From positions 110,652,680-110,716,679 of the forward strand of contig CM036160.1 in assembly GCA_020631735.1 (NCBI GenBank): a DNA stretch of 64,000 nt, written 5' to 3'. Below the pieces are notes generated by a model. That model was not told where the DNA came from. It was given only the letters and a program-made list of their open reading frames with translations, and ran no database searches. Shown here one piece after another: positions 10,249-21,388 of the stretch. Each line of letters begins with the position of its first letter. Position 1 is the first letter of the stretch. The stretch is from Saccharum officinarum. Taxonomy: Eukaryota > Streptophyta > Magnoliopsida > Poales > Poaceae. Made by a program: the position numbers and the translations under genes.

Positions 10249-13200
10249 TTAGATTAGTGGCCTGCTCTGGTTGGCTTCTAGCATTGAACGGAGGTGGCTC
10301 ACTACTTCCTTGAAGGATGGTCTTTTGTCAGGCTCATTTGACCAGCACTGCTCCATCAGTTCCCTCCATTGTGGATCACATGATGCTGGCACCGGTGGCC
10401 TCAATGTGTTGCTCAAAATTCCTCCTGCAAATTTTCAGTCAGTATTTGGGACCCCAGGTGATGTTAGAGCATAGGATACAGTTCATGTTAACTTCATAAC
10501 ACACCTATAACTCCTCCATGGTGCATGCCAGCATATGGTTCCTGGCCTGTGAGTATTTCCCACATTATGATTCCAAAAGAATACACATCAACCTGTTGCA
10601 GTATCAGATATATTGGTATAAATATAGGCAGTACAAATAATTGAATAGCTAAGTGAGAATCATATATTTCTTCTTAATTTCAGCAACTTGAGTCTTCAGA
10701 AATAGCTTTTGAACATTATATAGTTTCCATACAAGCTACGACCCTCCCGAAAAACAGAAATAAGCAACTCGGTTATCTTAGTATAAGAAATCATTTGATT
10801 CAATGGTTGGCTTTAAGATTATTGATTGCCATATGAGAAACACACATACCATAACACCTTTTGAGTCTTGTAATATCACTGCTTTCCTAGATCAAAAGAG
10901 AGCTTGTGAGTCCTACCTTGGTTGATACCATCTTGCTGCTCATTTCAAGCATTTCAGGAGCCATCCATGGAAGAGTTCCCCTCATCCCACCTGAGACCAT
11001 TGTAGTTTGTTTCACCTTGGACAAACCAAAATCAGATACCTGCAGTCATAATTTATCAGTTGCTCCATTTCAGCTCTTTGGAAAAGAAGAGGCCATTTAT
11101 ACTGTTAGCAGACAGATGCCTTGGAGAAGAGAAGGACAGAAGCAGAGGATAGGGTGGAGGAACTCTGTGTGACTAAAGTTCAGGTGTCTTTTTACATATC
11201 CGCTACCCTTCTCTTCCCTCACCACTGTACTTATACTCATTACATTAGTTAAGCCACTCTGGCTCCGCTCACTCGCATATTGGACTAGCAGTCTCTCTTG
11301 GGCCTGCTAGCCTCCTCCCTTTACTTCTTCACCCATGTGCCCTGCATGTGCTGGTGGACAGCTGCTTGACGGGGAACAGGGCTGACATTACCACACCCCC
11401 CCATCTTATATACATATACATCTCATCATTCATTTTAGATCAACACAAATGATAAAATGATGAAAAGGTGGCACACCTTGCATATCGGACGAGATGGATC
11501 TTTGAGATTCACCAGTAAGTTATCACATTTCAAATCGAAATGAATTATATCCTTAGAATGCAAGTACTCCATTCCAATAGCCGCATCCATAGCAAGAGTA
11601 ATCCGTTTGCGCCGGTCAAGTAATTTTTGTTTGTGCAAAAGGACTTTCTTGAGAGATCCACTAGCCATGAATTCTGTCACAGTTGCTAATGTCCCCCCAG
11701 GTCCATTATTCACAATCCCGTAGAATGCCAGCACATTAGGGTGGTGAAGTTTCGAGAGGATTGCTGCTTCTCTCCAAAACTCCACAATCTGCATGATAAA
11801 ATTGGTTACTGTTTTCTGATGAGCAAACTATGTCCTGGGAGACTTCTACTAACTACTAAGTCTATGTTCGTGATTGTAACTTCAATTCATCATGTGAACT
11901 AACCAGTTTATCTGTCTCAGGTGATGAATACATGAAGCAGCTGTTCTTTATCCGTTTGATGGCAACATCTGTTCCTCTCCATCTTCCATGGAAGACAGTT
12001 CCAAATGCACCAGAGCCCATCTCCTGCAGATCTTCAAGGTCCTCATTGCTTATTACCTGTGATGTAAGTAAAACGAATAATCAATGGTACATTGTGGAAA
12101 ATCGTGTGCAGTGATGGTTCCTTATGCAACATTTATTGTACTAAAGCTTCTTTGTTCTTCATTTCTTTTAGTTCCTTCCATCCATATCTTTTAGTTCCTT
12201 GCACAATATTATACATATTCCTTTTTTCTTAGTGAAACTCGCATATTGTGGATCCCCCACAAAATATTATACAGATTCTCACAAACATATGTAGTTGTAA
12301 TTGAACTTATGTCTTGGGACTGAAGATTCTATCTTAATTGACAAACAAGCTACACACCTGTACGTTGCTTATAATGTCTCTGTCCAATGTTGCATTTGCA
12401 GGAAGGGCTTGTTTATTTTCCCTGGTTTCATGTACCTGCCATCAGAGGAAATGCAATGGCTGTCTTAGAAATTGCTTCCGAAGTTAGCTCTCATGAGTAC
12501 ATATGTGGAGGTGATGAGGTGTACCTCAAGCTCTGAGATTGATGATGAAAAAATTTCTGGAACTTCTTCTGATAAAGATCCAATCTGCATATGGTTGCCT
12601 TCACCTTCCAGTGAACTAGACTTAACAATCTGTATGTCCTGCTGTCTGCTATCGGGAGCTTGCTGTTTTTCTTCAGAAGCATGCACATGCCTATTTTTTT
12701 GCAGCCCAGCTGCCTTGTTGTCTGAAGATGTAAAAGGACGTGGGGAACATGCCATTTCACTGTCATAGACCACTGGCATAGAAAGATTATCTTTCTTGGC
12801 CACATCAGTGTGCATGACATCAGGAAGAATATGCTCTATACAACCAGTAGTATTCACTGAAAATACCTGCTCATGGGTGTATGGATTCATCACACTGATG
12901 TGTGTGTCATCCCACAAAATGTGAGCTCCTGCTTCATTTGACCCAGATATCTGGGTAGGGGCAGTCCACTCTGTCCTGTTTTGTAACTTAGTGCTTCTAA
13001 TTTTGTTGAGCTGATATGTATCAGAATAAGCGATGATGTCTTCTTGGGAGCTACATCTTGTGTTTATCATGCTTTCATCAGAACTCGGCCATTTGTGCAC
13101 TGGTTTTTGATAATCTCCTGAAGGAGATGCAAGCATTTCATATACAGATCTTCCAACAGGCTCTTCTGTCACCAACTTTTGAAAGTCGATTGAATTGTTG

Positions 13201-14633
13201 GATTGGATAAATGGGACAATTGTCTCAGTCTGTTCTCTCAGCAACTTGTTGACAGGACTTGTATGTTGTGTCATGCTGCTGAAGTTTGTACTCAGTGATG
13301 GCATCCTCGAGTTGTTCTCGTCTGATGGTATCATCAATTCTGTTCTTGATGATGCACTTTCCTTATCTCTTTCTGCATTATGACCTATCTTGGATATGTC
13401 AGTTGCTGTCCTATGCAGTTCAGGAATCTGCCTTGAGGTGCTATTACTACCATTTTGCTCCCACTTAGACGGATATGTGAATTCCAATGGCATGGATGAA
13501 GCAAGGTTAACATTTCTTGACTGCTTTCTGGTAGGATAGGAGCTCACCTCGCCTTTATTACTCTGTATAGCACAGTCTTGATTGGTCATTTGTTCCATGA
13601 TAATGGGAGGAAACTTATGTAGAGGAATCCTGGATTCTTTTGATGTTTCTGTAACAATATTTTGTGAACGCTTGCTTCTAAGAAATGCTGAAGCTTCTTC
13701 TGTCCTGCCTGTGCCTGTCAGTGATCCCGCGTCATCAATATCAAACATCAGCTGATCCAGATCACTGGCTGATGCACTCCCAGGTCCTCGTGCACTTAAT
13801 TTCTCACCTGGTCTAGTGTATCTGTATCCATTTATCAGAGCAATGTATTGTGCTTCAGTGTCTTCATCTGATGAGCCTCCTACCACAAAATGTACATGGT
13901 GCTCATCATCTTCATCAGTAAATAGGTACATAGTCGGCCGTTCCTTGCTTTCTTCTAGGACAATGCACTCATCAATCATATGGTGCACATCATCATCGGA
14001 GGCAACAGAGATGAGCACATTCACTTGCTCTCCTGGCAAATGGTACTTGACTATGTGAGCTTGCCTGATGAGCTTGGTTGTCTTGCTGATTAGTCCTTGC
14101 CATGACAATCCTTGATTGATCTGAATCAGATGCTTTTCACCACCAACATACCGGAGCTTGCCATCTACTGGCCTTGGTAGGAATCTGCCTCCAAAGTTGC
14201 AAAGGAACTTCATTCTATTTGGTCCAGAGCTATATATCTCTTCTAGGTATGTCTTATTTGTTCCTTGATTACTTGTTTCACTGATTGAAGGAAATTTCAG
14301 CAGCTTCTTTGATGGTTTATCTCCAGAAATATTAGCTTCTTCCCCCCAAGGAGTGTAGCTGGTTTTGATGTTCCTGTTATCAGAGGTGATTGAAACCAAA
14401 GGCTTGCTTGTGTTTGCCCTGTCTTGCATGAATTCAAGAGCAAACTCTTCTCCAGTTCGGAAGGAGTAATTCAATAACTGTGTCCTCCCAGTTGTAACAA
14501 AAAACACTGGCCTAGGGCTGATATTGGGGACACTTGGTGGCAAAGCTTCTATAGAGCTGATATGTCCAGAGTCAGGACCTCCAGTTCCAATTGTTTGTAA
14601 ATCGCATGGAGAATACACGGCGTTCTCTGACAT
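10249..14633 (-). CDS. PB1-domain Raf-like MAPKKK (B4-type Raf kinase)
   Basis: Exons on the minus strand are 14633-12525, 12435-12358, 12056-11904, 11788-11477, 11039-10917, 10592-10505 and 10424-10249 (stop TAA). All introns are GT-AG and in phase, giving about 1012 residues. An N-terminal PB1 domain lies at about residues 138-245 ([20 protein letters not shown], then the acidic [10 protein letters not shown] loop). A long low-complexity linker follows, then a C-terminal kinase domain: G-loop GSGAFGTV, lysine in VAIKRIK, catalytic loop [18 protein letters not shown], and WMAPEML. The HRD arginine is Phe, as is usual in plant Raf-like kinases. B4-type Rafs phosphorylate SnRK2 kinases in osmotic and ABA signalling; that role is inferred from family. 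Intact, with a probable 5' UTR intron upstream. Confidence 0.94.
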
Positions 14634-14661
14634 TACCTCTGGGCTCAGCGTTTGGTCTGAG

Positions 14662-15212
14662 CTGTATTTCTCATTCCATTTTCAGTATCCAAGTGAACTG
14701 TGATATTAGTTAACATGAACATTATCACATAGCATCACTTATGCATCCTTTCAAATAGTTGTACTTTTGTTCCCCCATGGGCTGAGAGTTATGGACTGGA
14801 GATATACAATTATAGGGTTAAAATAATAATATATAGCTTGTATCGTATAAGATTTTTCTTTGAAATTGTAAAACCATGAGAGAAGGCAGAAAGTCAAAAC
14901 TTGAAGGCGTAGCCATGATTCTTACTCCAAGAAGGTGAAGTGTTCAATTCATCTCAAACTGCCCGTAATTGTTCGTGGCTACCAGTGATTATGCAGAGTT
15001 TGTCAATATTTACAAAATCAAATAACAATTTCAATCATGTATAACTTTACTTCAACAGGTTGATATTTAAGGATATTGGTAATCACTTCTACCAAAGGTA
15101 ACAGTGAATCGTACGTGGACATAGTTTGTAAAAAATCTTGTTCTTTTGAAGGTACAAAATCGCACAAATTGTTGCAAAAGAAAATAAAAGGGCAAAGAAG
15201 ATAGCTGCTAAC
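14662..15212 (-). other. Probable 5' UTR intron of the Raf-like kinase gene
   Basis: On the minus strand a donor (AAG|GTTAGC, exon side ending at 15213) and an acceptor (AAATACAG|CTCAG, exon side starting at 14661) fit a leader intron 28 bp before the start codon. The putative leader exon has an ATG at its very end that is out of frame with the main start and could form a short uORF. This rests on splice motifs only. Confidence 0.45.
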
Positions 15213-15260
15213 CTTCATTATCTCCAGCTGACCCTTGGAGCTCGTTTTTTCAGGGAAACC

Positions 15261-16550
15261 CTTGAAAGCTTGTGAGCTGGTATGTATCGTCTACCTTACA
15301 GTTGTGATGCTAGAGAGATTGTATATGTAGATGGGTTAGATCAATTAGAATAATATACTAGTAGACTTCAAGATAGCTGGATTGGAGTTGGGGCAATGGG
15401 GATCTAAACTGAGTCGTCTATGAAGAAGTTAACTGGCTCTGTCCAGACTTCTAATTGGATGACAGCAATGGGCTATAATATTAGAAGCAGGGATGAGACC
15501 GGTTGAACAATTTTTCTAGGTATTATTAGATTATACACCTCATAGGCAGCCCAGGAGGTCAATTATTTATACAGAAGTGGAGTTTAAATGTACTGTATTG
15601 TGGTACATCGATCAACTTTGAACATATGCCATCAATATGTATTAGGCATTTCTCTATTCGTCAAATGAAATGGCATAATTGTAATTGTATATCTAATGAA
15701 GAAAGGAACTGAGTTGCCAGATTCTCTATCAATTCTGTATCTAAATATAACTGTCAGTGAAACGTTTATGTTAAGTAAGGTTGTAAATTACATGGGGCAA
15801 GGGGGCTGCGCCTTTTAAACTCCCATTTGTCACTATCAGATACCAACTCAGCCATAGATATTGTGGCTCATTACTGCCAGCATATATGATGCAACATTAT
15901 AGTTTTTGGCCGTCAGAAGGCGAGTGGCTTTCATAGTTTCGTACGCAAACTGGACTCTGTAGGCCAAACTTGAATAAGTTTAGTTATACACATTGGTCCC
16001 ACCATTTGTTCTTTTAAGTTGACCTATGACTTCGTGAGTTCAGATATTTTGAGTCATCTGCAGACAGTTCATACAGAATCTTCTTTTCCCCTTTGCGTTT
16101 CTTTATTTACCTGCCTGCAAATACGAACCATAAGTAATTTTTGCATTGCTTGACAAAAGGCAAGGTTTGCTTATTCTTTGATTCTAAAGAAAGGTGTTTG
16201 GATTTTACTTTATCTAGGCGCAACCATGGCCAAAATCACTTTTTTTTTGTTAATAAGGGTCCATGGTTCGATCGCTTGGCACATCAATTGATAGGTAAAT
16301 GCGGAACCTTCTGTCAAATGTCAAATGATCAACTTGCGCTGAAGTGCTGTTCAGATTTACAGCTTATGTCGATTGTTTCCTGAATGAATCTGAATGGAAC
16401 ATGGAAGGGATTCGGTGTCCAGTAATTCCGCTTGCTTTCTCTAAGAAGACATCGTCCAGCATAGGTTGGCAGTTGACTGGTATGTGATACTAACCCTTTG
16501 ATGTAACCTAAGAGGAGATTTTTTTGTGAATTAAGGAGAAAGCATACTTA
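15261..16550. other. Promoter side of the kinase gene and intergenic DNA
   Basis: AT-rich, with no frame showing a domain. The kinase promoter should lie near 15260-15700 on the minus strand, but I could not choose a TATA box with confidence. Confidence 0.5.
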
Positions 16551-17159
16551 GAACATCTCCAGCAGTACTACCTAAAATAGACTACCTAAATATCGGTTTA
16601 GATAGCCACCTATTTTTGTACTACCTATATTTTATCTCCAACTCCAGCGGTACTACTTAAAACATGGCTCCTAAATTTATTTTAGTAGTCTATGACATAG
16701 GGAACCCATGTGTCATCCTCTTTCTTGTCGCCATCAACGAACTCGGCCATGGGGAGGGGAGTTGCCGGCCAGGGCCGTGCCTGGGAGCCCGCACGCCGTC
16801 GGGAGGGAGGGGAGGGGAGCCGGAGGAGTGGCGCTGCCACGCTGGTAGCTGCCAGGGGAGATGCACCCTCCGCGCCTAGGAGCGCGGCGAGGAGGAGGGT
16901 CGACGGGAAGGGCTGGAGCGTCGCCGAGGTGCAGGGCTGGCAAACAGTGCGGGGTGGGTCGCGTGCGTATGAGCGCGGAGAGAGAGGAGCGTGGAAGAGA
17001 AAAATAGGTAGGCAGATTTATTGGGCCAATAGACGTAGGCAGTGAGAGAGGGAATTTGTTGGGCTAACAAAAAAAAGTAGTCTGTTGGAGTTTATTTTTT
17101 TAGCCTCCACTATCCAAATATAGGAGGTAGTGGGTTTAGGTAGTCTGCTTGAGATGCTC
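16551..17159. mobile_element. Harbinger-like non-autonomous element with a GC-rich core
   Basis: It starts GAACATCTCCAGCAG and ends CTGCTTGAGATGCTC, an inverted pair. TTA is duplicated on both sides (16548-16550 and 17160-17162), the target preference of PIF/Harbinger elements. Subterminal ACTACCTAAA blocks also recur inverted. The core at 16740-16990 is GC-rich and unlike the ends, so it may be captured DNA. No transposase is seen. Confidence 0.72.
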
Positions 17160-17280
17160 TTAATATGGCAAAATTGGAATTGACAGTTGTTCTGCACTGA
17201 AAGCTTGTGTAAGACTACAAGAGCAAGAGGTGAATCTTGAATCTGGTTCTGAAGCGTATAATGACGAACATTACCACAAG

Positions 17281-18497
17281 CGGCAGTGTCAGTGCCCGGA
17301 CGTCCGTGCCTGCACTCTGTCTCCCCCTGCACACCTGCATCCCGCACCCGCCTATACGGGGCCCCCGTCGCTCGACCCGCCCGACTACACGTGGGGAGTC
17401 CTCGCTCGCGACCCCTCCGCTTCTCACGCGTATGCACGCGGCCAGCAAACTACAGCAGGTGGCTACGCCAACATCCAAAAGAGGGAGAGGGGGCGGCAAA
17501 TGCCCAGCCGGCGCCTGGAGCGAGGCAGCAGAAAAAGCGAAGAACCCAGTCTACTTTTGAAACATCCAGATACAAACACTTGTAACATACGTCTGAAGGT
17601 AGATGAAACATATGTAACATGCATCTGAAACACTAGCTGCAACACCAGATATACTTTTGAAACATGCAGATGAAACACTTACAACATACATACATAACAT
17701 TCGAAACATGCGCATGAAACACTTGCAAAAAAACACTTCATATATGTGAAAACACATGCAACATCCAGATCAAAATACTTGCAACATACATCTAGAAATA
17801 GATGAAACAATTTAAACAAACGCTTGCAAGATGCCTCTGAAACACTTGTAACATATGCAACAAGTGCAACATCCTCCGATTTACTTTTGCAACATCCATA
17901 TAAAACTATTGCAACATGCCTGTAAAACGTCTGAAACAATTTAAATGTACATTTGCAACATAGGGGAGAGAGGCCTGGGCCGGTCAATTCCGACGGACAG
18001 GTTAGGAGCCGGTGGCGAACGGTTGCGCGCGAGCACCATCTAGCACCAGCACCACCACCATCGCTAACGACACCGGGCTTGGCTCGACAGTGACAGTGGG
18101 GGATAGGGGTGAGGAGCGCCATGGCTGCCGGGGTGTGGGAGCTCGGTCGCTGGGGTGAGAGAGGGCGCCGTGCTAGGGTGGGGAGAGCCGCCAACTCCCC
18201 TACAACACCGCCGCACCATCTACATGGATCTCGCCGGGGTGGGGGAGAGGACAACTGGATCCGCGGGCATTGGACACTCCCGGTGGGTGAGGACGGCGGC
18301 GTGGGAGAGGAGCGCCGCCAAGGTAGGGGAGCGCGGGTGTCGCCGCCGGCCAAGGAGACAGCCATGGCCGCACGTCGAGGTGGCGCAGGGCGTCAGAAAT
18401 AGCGAGGGATAAGTTTTGTTTTGCGATAGCGAGCGGTGCACGGGAGTAAGCAGCGAGAGACGTCCGTCCGTCCGGGGTCTTAATCGTAAGATTACCG
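17281..18497. mobile_element. Mutator-like non-autonomous element (about 1.2 kb)
   Basis: A 9-bp direct repeat, TACCACAAG, flanks it at 17272-17280 and 18498-18506, the size made by Mutator-like transposases. The ends are related inverted sequences: CGG near each end, then CCGGACG within the first 20-30 bp, with a length difference between the ends. The interior has a degenerate tandem array (17556-17963) and a GC-rich part (18000-18400). No transposase is encoded. Confidence 0.68.
17556..17963. repeat. Degenerate tandem array of GAAACAT/GCAACAT units inside the Mutator-like element
   Basis: Blocks such as GAAACATCCAGAT, GAAACACTTGCAACAT and GCAACATCCAGAT recur roughly every 20-35 bp about fifteen times. 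On the minus strand this yields a Cys/Phe-rich frame that I regard as incidental. Confidence 0.7.
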
Positions 18498-18764
18498 TAC
18501 CACAAGTTGTCACCGCAGAACACCCAGAACATTACGGCGCAGCCGATTGATATGCATACGGTTCAAGTGCGTACTTCTCCCAACAAAAATTATTCAGAGA
18601 TTAGCACACTGCTATATGATCGACACAATGGATAAATTAAAACTGGTACCCTTACCACCTGCTACCAGAGTCATGTTGATAGATGTAGCCAAGAAATTAA
18701 AAAAAAACATTGTCTCAGGGGAACTGGGGAAGCAATAACCCAAATTAAAGCCCCCAAAAATTGT

Positions 18765-20007
18765 TCAGAACATTGTGTCGATGGTGCCACCGCCGTGGAG
18801 ACGTCTCGACTTGTGCTTGATCATCCGGAGCTTCATCACCTTCCCGTTGCCACTGTCGTCGCCAGCTTGGCTGTCATCGTGGAGACAGGGCACCACCTCC
18901 ACACCGGTCAGCACCGCAAAATCCTCTCCAGTTTCTCCATCATCTGAAGAAGAGCCACTGGTGGTCTTGAAGAACCTCGCGATGCAGAACCCAGGTTGAC
19001 GACCTGGGGATCCCTGCATTCCCTCCAATCCTTTGGCGTGTCAAGCTCCTGCCAGGTGCCCACTAGCTGTGGTGACTCCTGGTCCTGGGACAGGGGGTCC
19101 ATGCCGGAGAGGTCAGCCGCAGCCAAGCGCCGGGACTCCGCGGAGAAGCCGAACCAGAGTTTGAGCTCGGGCACGTACTCCACCTTGCCGTGGAAGGGCA
19201 GCATCCACTTGCCGACCTGGGTCCACTTCCACGCCTCGGGGTCATCCGTGTCCAGGCAGTAGGTGCCGGCGGACACGCAGATGCAGGAGCCGTCCTCAAA
19301 GTAAAAGTAGTATGCTGTGATCTCGACGGGCCCGGGGCGGGTGCTGCTTCTCCCGCCCTTGCGTGCCTTGCGGACGACCAACGGCGGCTGCGGAAGGAGG
19401 CGTTGGCTCCATTTACCCGAGCCGGCACAATGCAACACCGACATGTCGTTGAAGAAGGCCTCGAACTGGCGGCTCTTCCCGTCTCTGTTCTTCGCCTCCG
19501 GCTCGGGAAACCTCTCCATGACGAAAAGGCTCGAAAAGCACAAGCGGGGGCCTTTTTTGGTCCGAATTTGGACGTACGAAAAGTTGGGGAGGGAGAAGGG
19601 CATCCGCTTGGGCTTGCCGAGGCCGCACATGGTGCCGACGACGCGCGTCTCGGCGTCGAAGGCAAAGGCGAGCCCCGACTGGTCCGCGCAGACCACCTTG
19701 CGGTCACCGAGCGGGAAGCAGTGCATCCCCCATTCGTCGCTCGCGTCGGAGTCCCCGGCTCTGAAGCTGTAGCTGGGCCTGGGAAGGCAGAGCGTCCCAT
19801 CGTCTCTGACGCCGCCGCCGGCGGCCAAGAGGTGGCGGCGTCTCGAGCTCCTCCCGCTGATCCATCTCCATCTGGTGGCGACGGTGGGGGTGCTGCTGCA
19901 TCGTAAAAGAATTTCTGGAGCGTCAGGTCGATGCAGCGCAGCGATTTGAAGCCAGGGTTGTGCTCGTTGACGATCAGATTCAGGAATTTCCGGGACATGC
20001 TGCCCAT
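18765..20007 (-). pseudogene. Grass-expanded family of unknown function (copy 1), frameshifted
   Basis: The start is ATG 20007, in the context MGSMSRKFLNLIVNE. The frame then passes SLRCIDLTLQKFFYD and must change frame near 19830-19880 to reach LCLPRPSYSFRAG. The central part is well kept: GDRKVVCADQSGLAFAFDAET, FVMERFPEPEAKN, GTYCLDTDDPEAWKW and KVEYVPELKLWFGFSAE. A second change near 18970-18990 is needed to reach FCIARFFKTT and the C-terminal LTGVEVVPC, LRMIKHKSR and TIDTMF, stop at 18765. The split copy at 23618-58003 has the same blocks and the same ending, which proves that these are the real family ends. The first break could be a small intron. Members look like single-exon, propeller-like grass proteins; no function is known to me. 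Confidence 0.75.
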
Positions 20008-21388
20008 CGTCGACTCAGATACCTGCACTCCTGCAGAGAGGCAGATGAGATGAGATTGCACACCACACAATTCACAACACATGTCCATCTCGAGATTGTG
20101 AAACGCGACGGCTTTCGATCGAACTGTTGCAAAACGGACATGACGGAGGCCGGCGGCGGCGGAGGGCGGACTGGGGACTGGGGTTGCCGGAGCCCGCGCC
20201 CCGGAGCAAGCACGCAGAGCCGAGAAGGATGGATGGCGGCGTAGCGTGCAGATAAATATCTAAGGTCTTGGACCTACATCCTATAGATACGTGGTGGTTT
20301 GGATATCCTAAACTAGATGCCAGTTTTATTTAAAGCAAGTTTTAAGATATTTTTTCGTATGAAAAATGAGGATATTCTTTTTGTTATTCGGGTAATATCA
20401 TATCTAGTGATTATTCACCCTTTGATTTTCTTAATAAACCCAAAAAATGAGTTTCAATTATGTAACCATCACCCTTGACGAGCTACTGTATCACAAAGAA
20501 CGAACTGCCAGCGCAGTTTTTTTTCCAGATTTGGAGATCCAGTTTTAATTTGTGTGGTGTGTGGTGTTGACACATGTGCGTTGTTTTTTGGAAGAAAAAA
20601 AATCTAGATAATTGCCCCGCGATGGGAAAAAAAAAGCTTGATCATTGTCCCGCGACGGCGATGGAGAGTACTCTCTCCGTCCCAGTTTATCTGTCGTTGG
20701 AGCGACAGTGCAACGTCCCGAAATAATTGTCGTTGGCTATATGTTAGATATATTTAGGTGGCTCGCAAAAAAAGATATATTTAAGTAAATTTAGACATAT
20801 TTTAATACATGAAATTGTCAGCATTTTTTTACAGTAATGATGTGCACGTGATCTACTTGCAAATTCAATTCAAAGATGTTAAACATACTAATTAATCAAA
20901 TGAGAAAAGGTTAACCAACGTACCTCCGTCGTGTTAACCAACCACCGTTCTTCACTGTTATAAGGTTTTCATTGCTGCGTTGGTCCGTCATGTACTAGCA
21001 GCAAACATGCATGTGTATGTGTATGGTCACATGAGCGGCATATGTGTATGGTCACATGATCGATTTGTGAGAAGCCTTGTTTGTTGGGAGGATCCTGAGC
21101 CGTTTCTGAGTAACCACAATTTATGGCTCCTACAAAAAAGATCCAGGTCCTTACTCCTACTGAACCGTTTAGCAGGACTGTTTTGCAGAAGCCAAAGTCC
21201 GAGAAGAGCCCTACCAAATGGGGCATTACTGTTGATCAAAAGGTTAACTAACCTTTGTCGTTTTTTTCATTGTATGCATATTTGTATGATCACATGAACG
21301 ATTTGTGAGATTATTGTTCATCAAAGGATCCCAATTCCAACACAAAGGAATTTGAAGACACAAGACCTAAATGTGTTGAGACGACGTA
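20008..21388. other. Intergenic DNA with MITE fragments, no gene seen
   Basis: 20008-20250 is the 5' side of the copy 1 gene. Near 20668-20760 lies one end of a Stowaway-like sequence (CTCTCTCCGTCCCAGTTTAT) without a clear partner. 20995-21310 contains short repeated motifs (CACATGATCGATTTGTGAGA and CACATGAACGATTTGTGAGA). No coding signal. Confidence 0.5.

Noticed and set aside
17551..17963. Cys/Phe-rich repeat protein on the minus strand
   Set aside because: It is a translation of the degenerate GAAACAT array in a Mutator-like element.
17556..17963. CRISPR-like array
   Set aside because: The units are degenerate, spacing is irregular, and the setting is a plant transposon.
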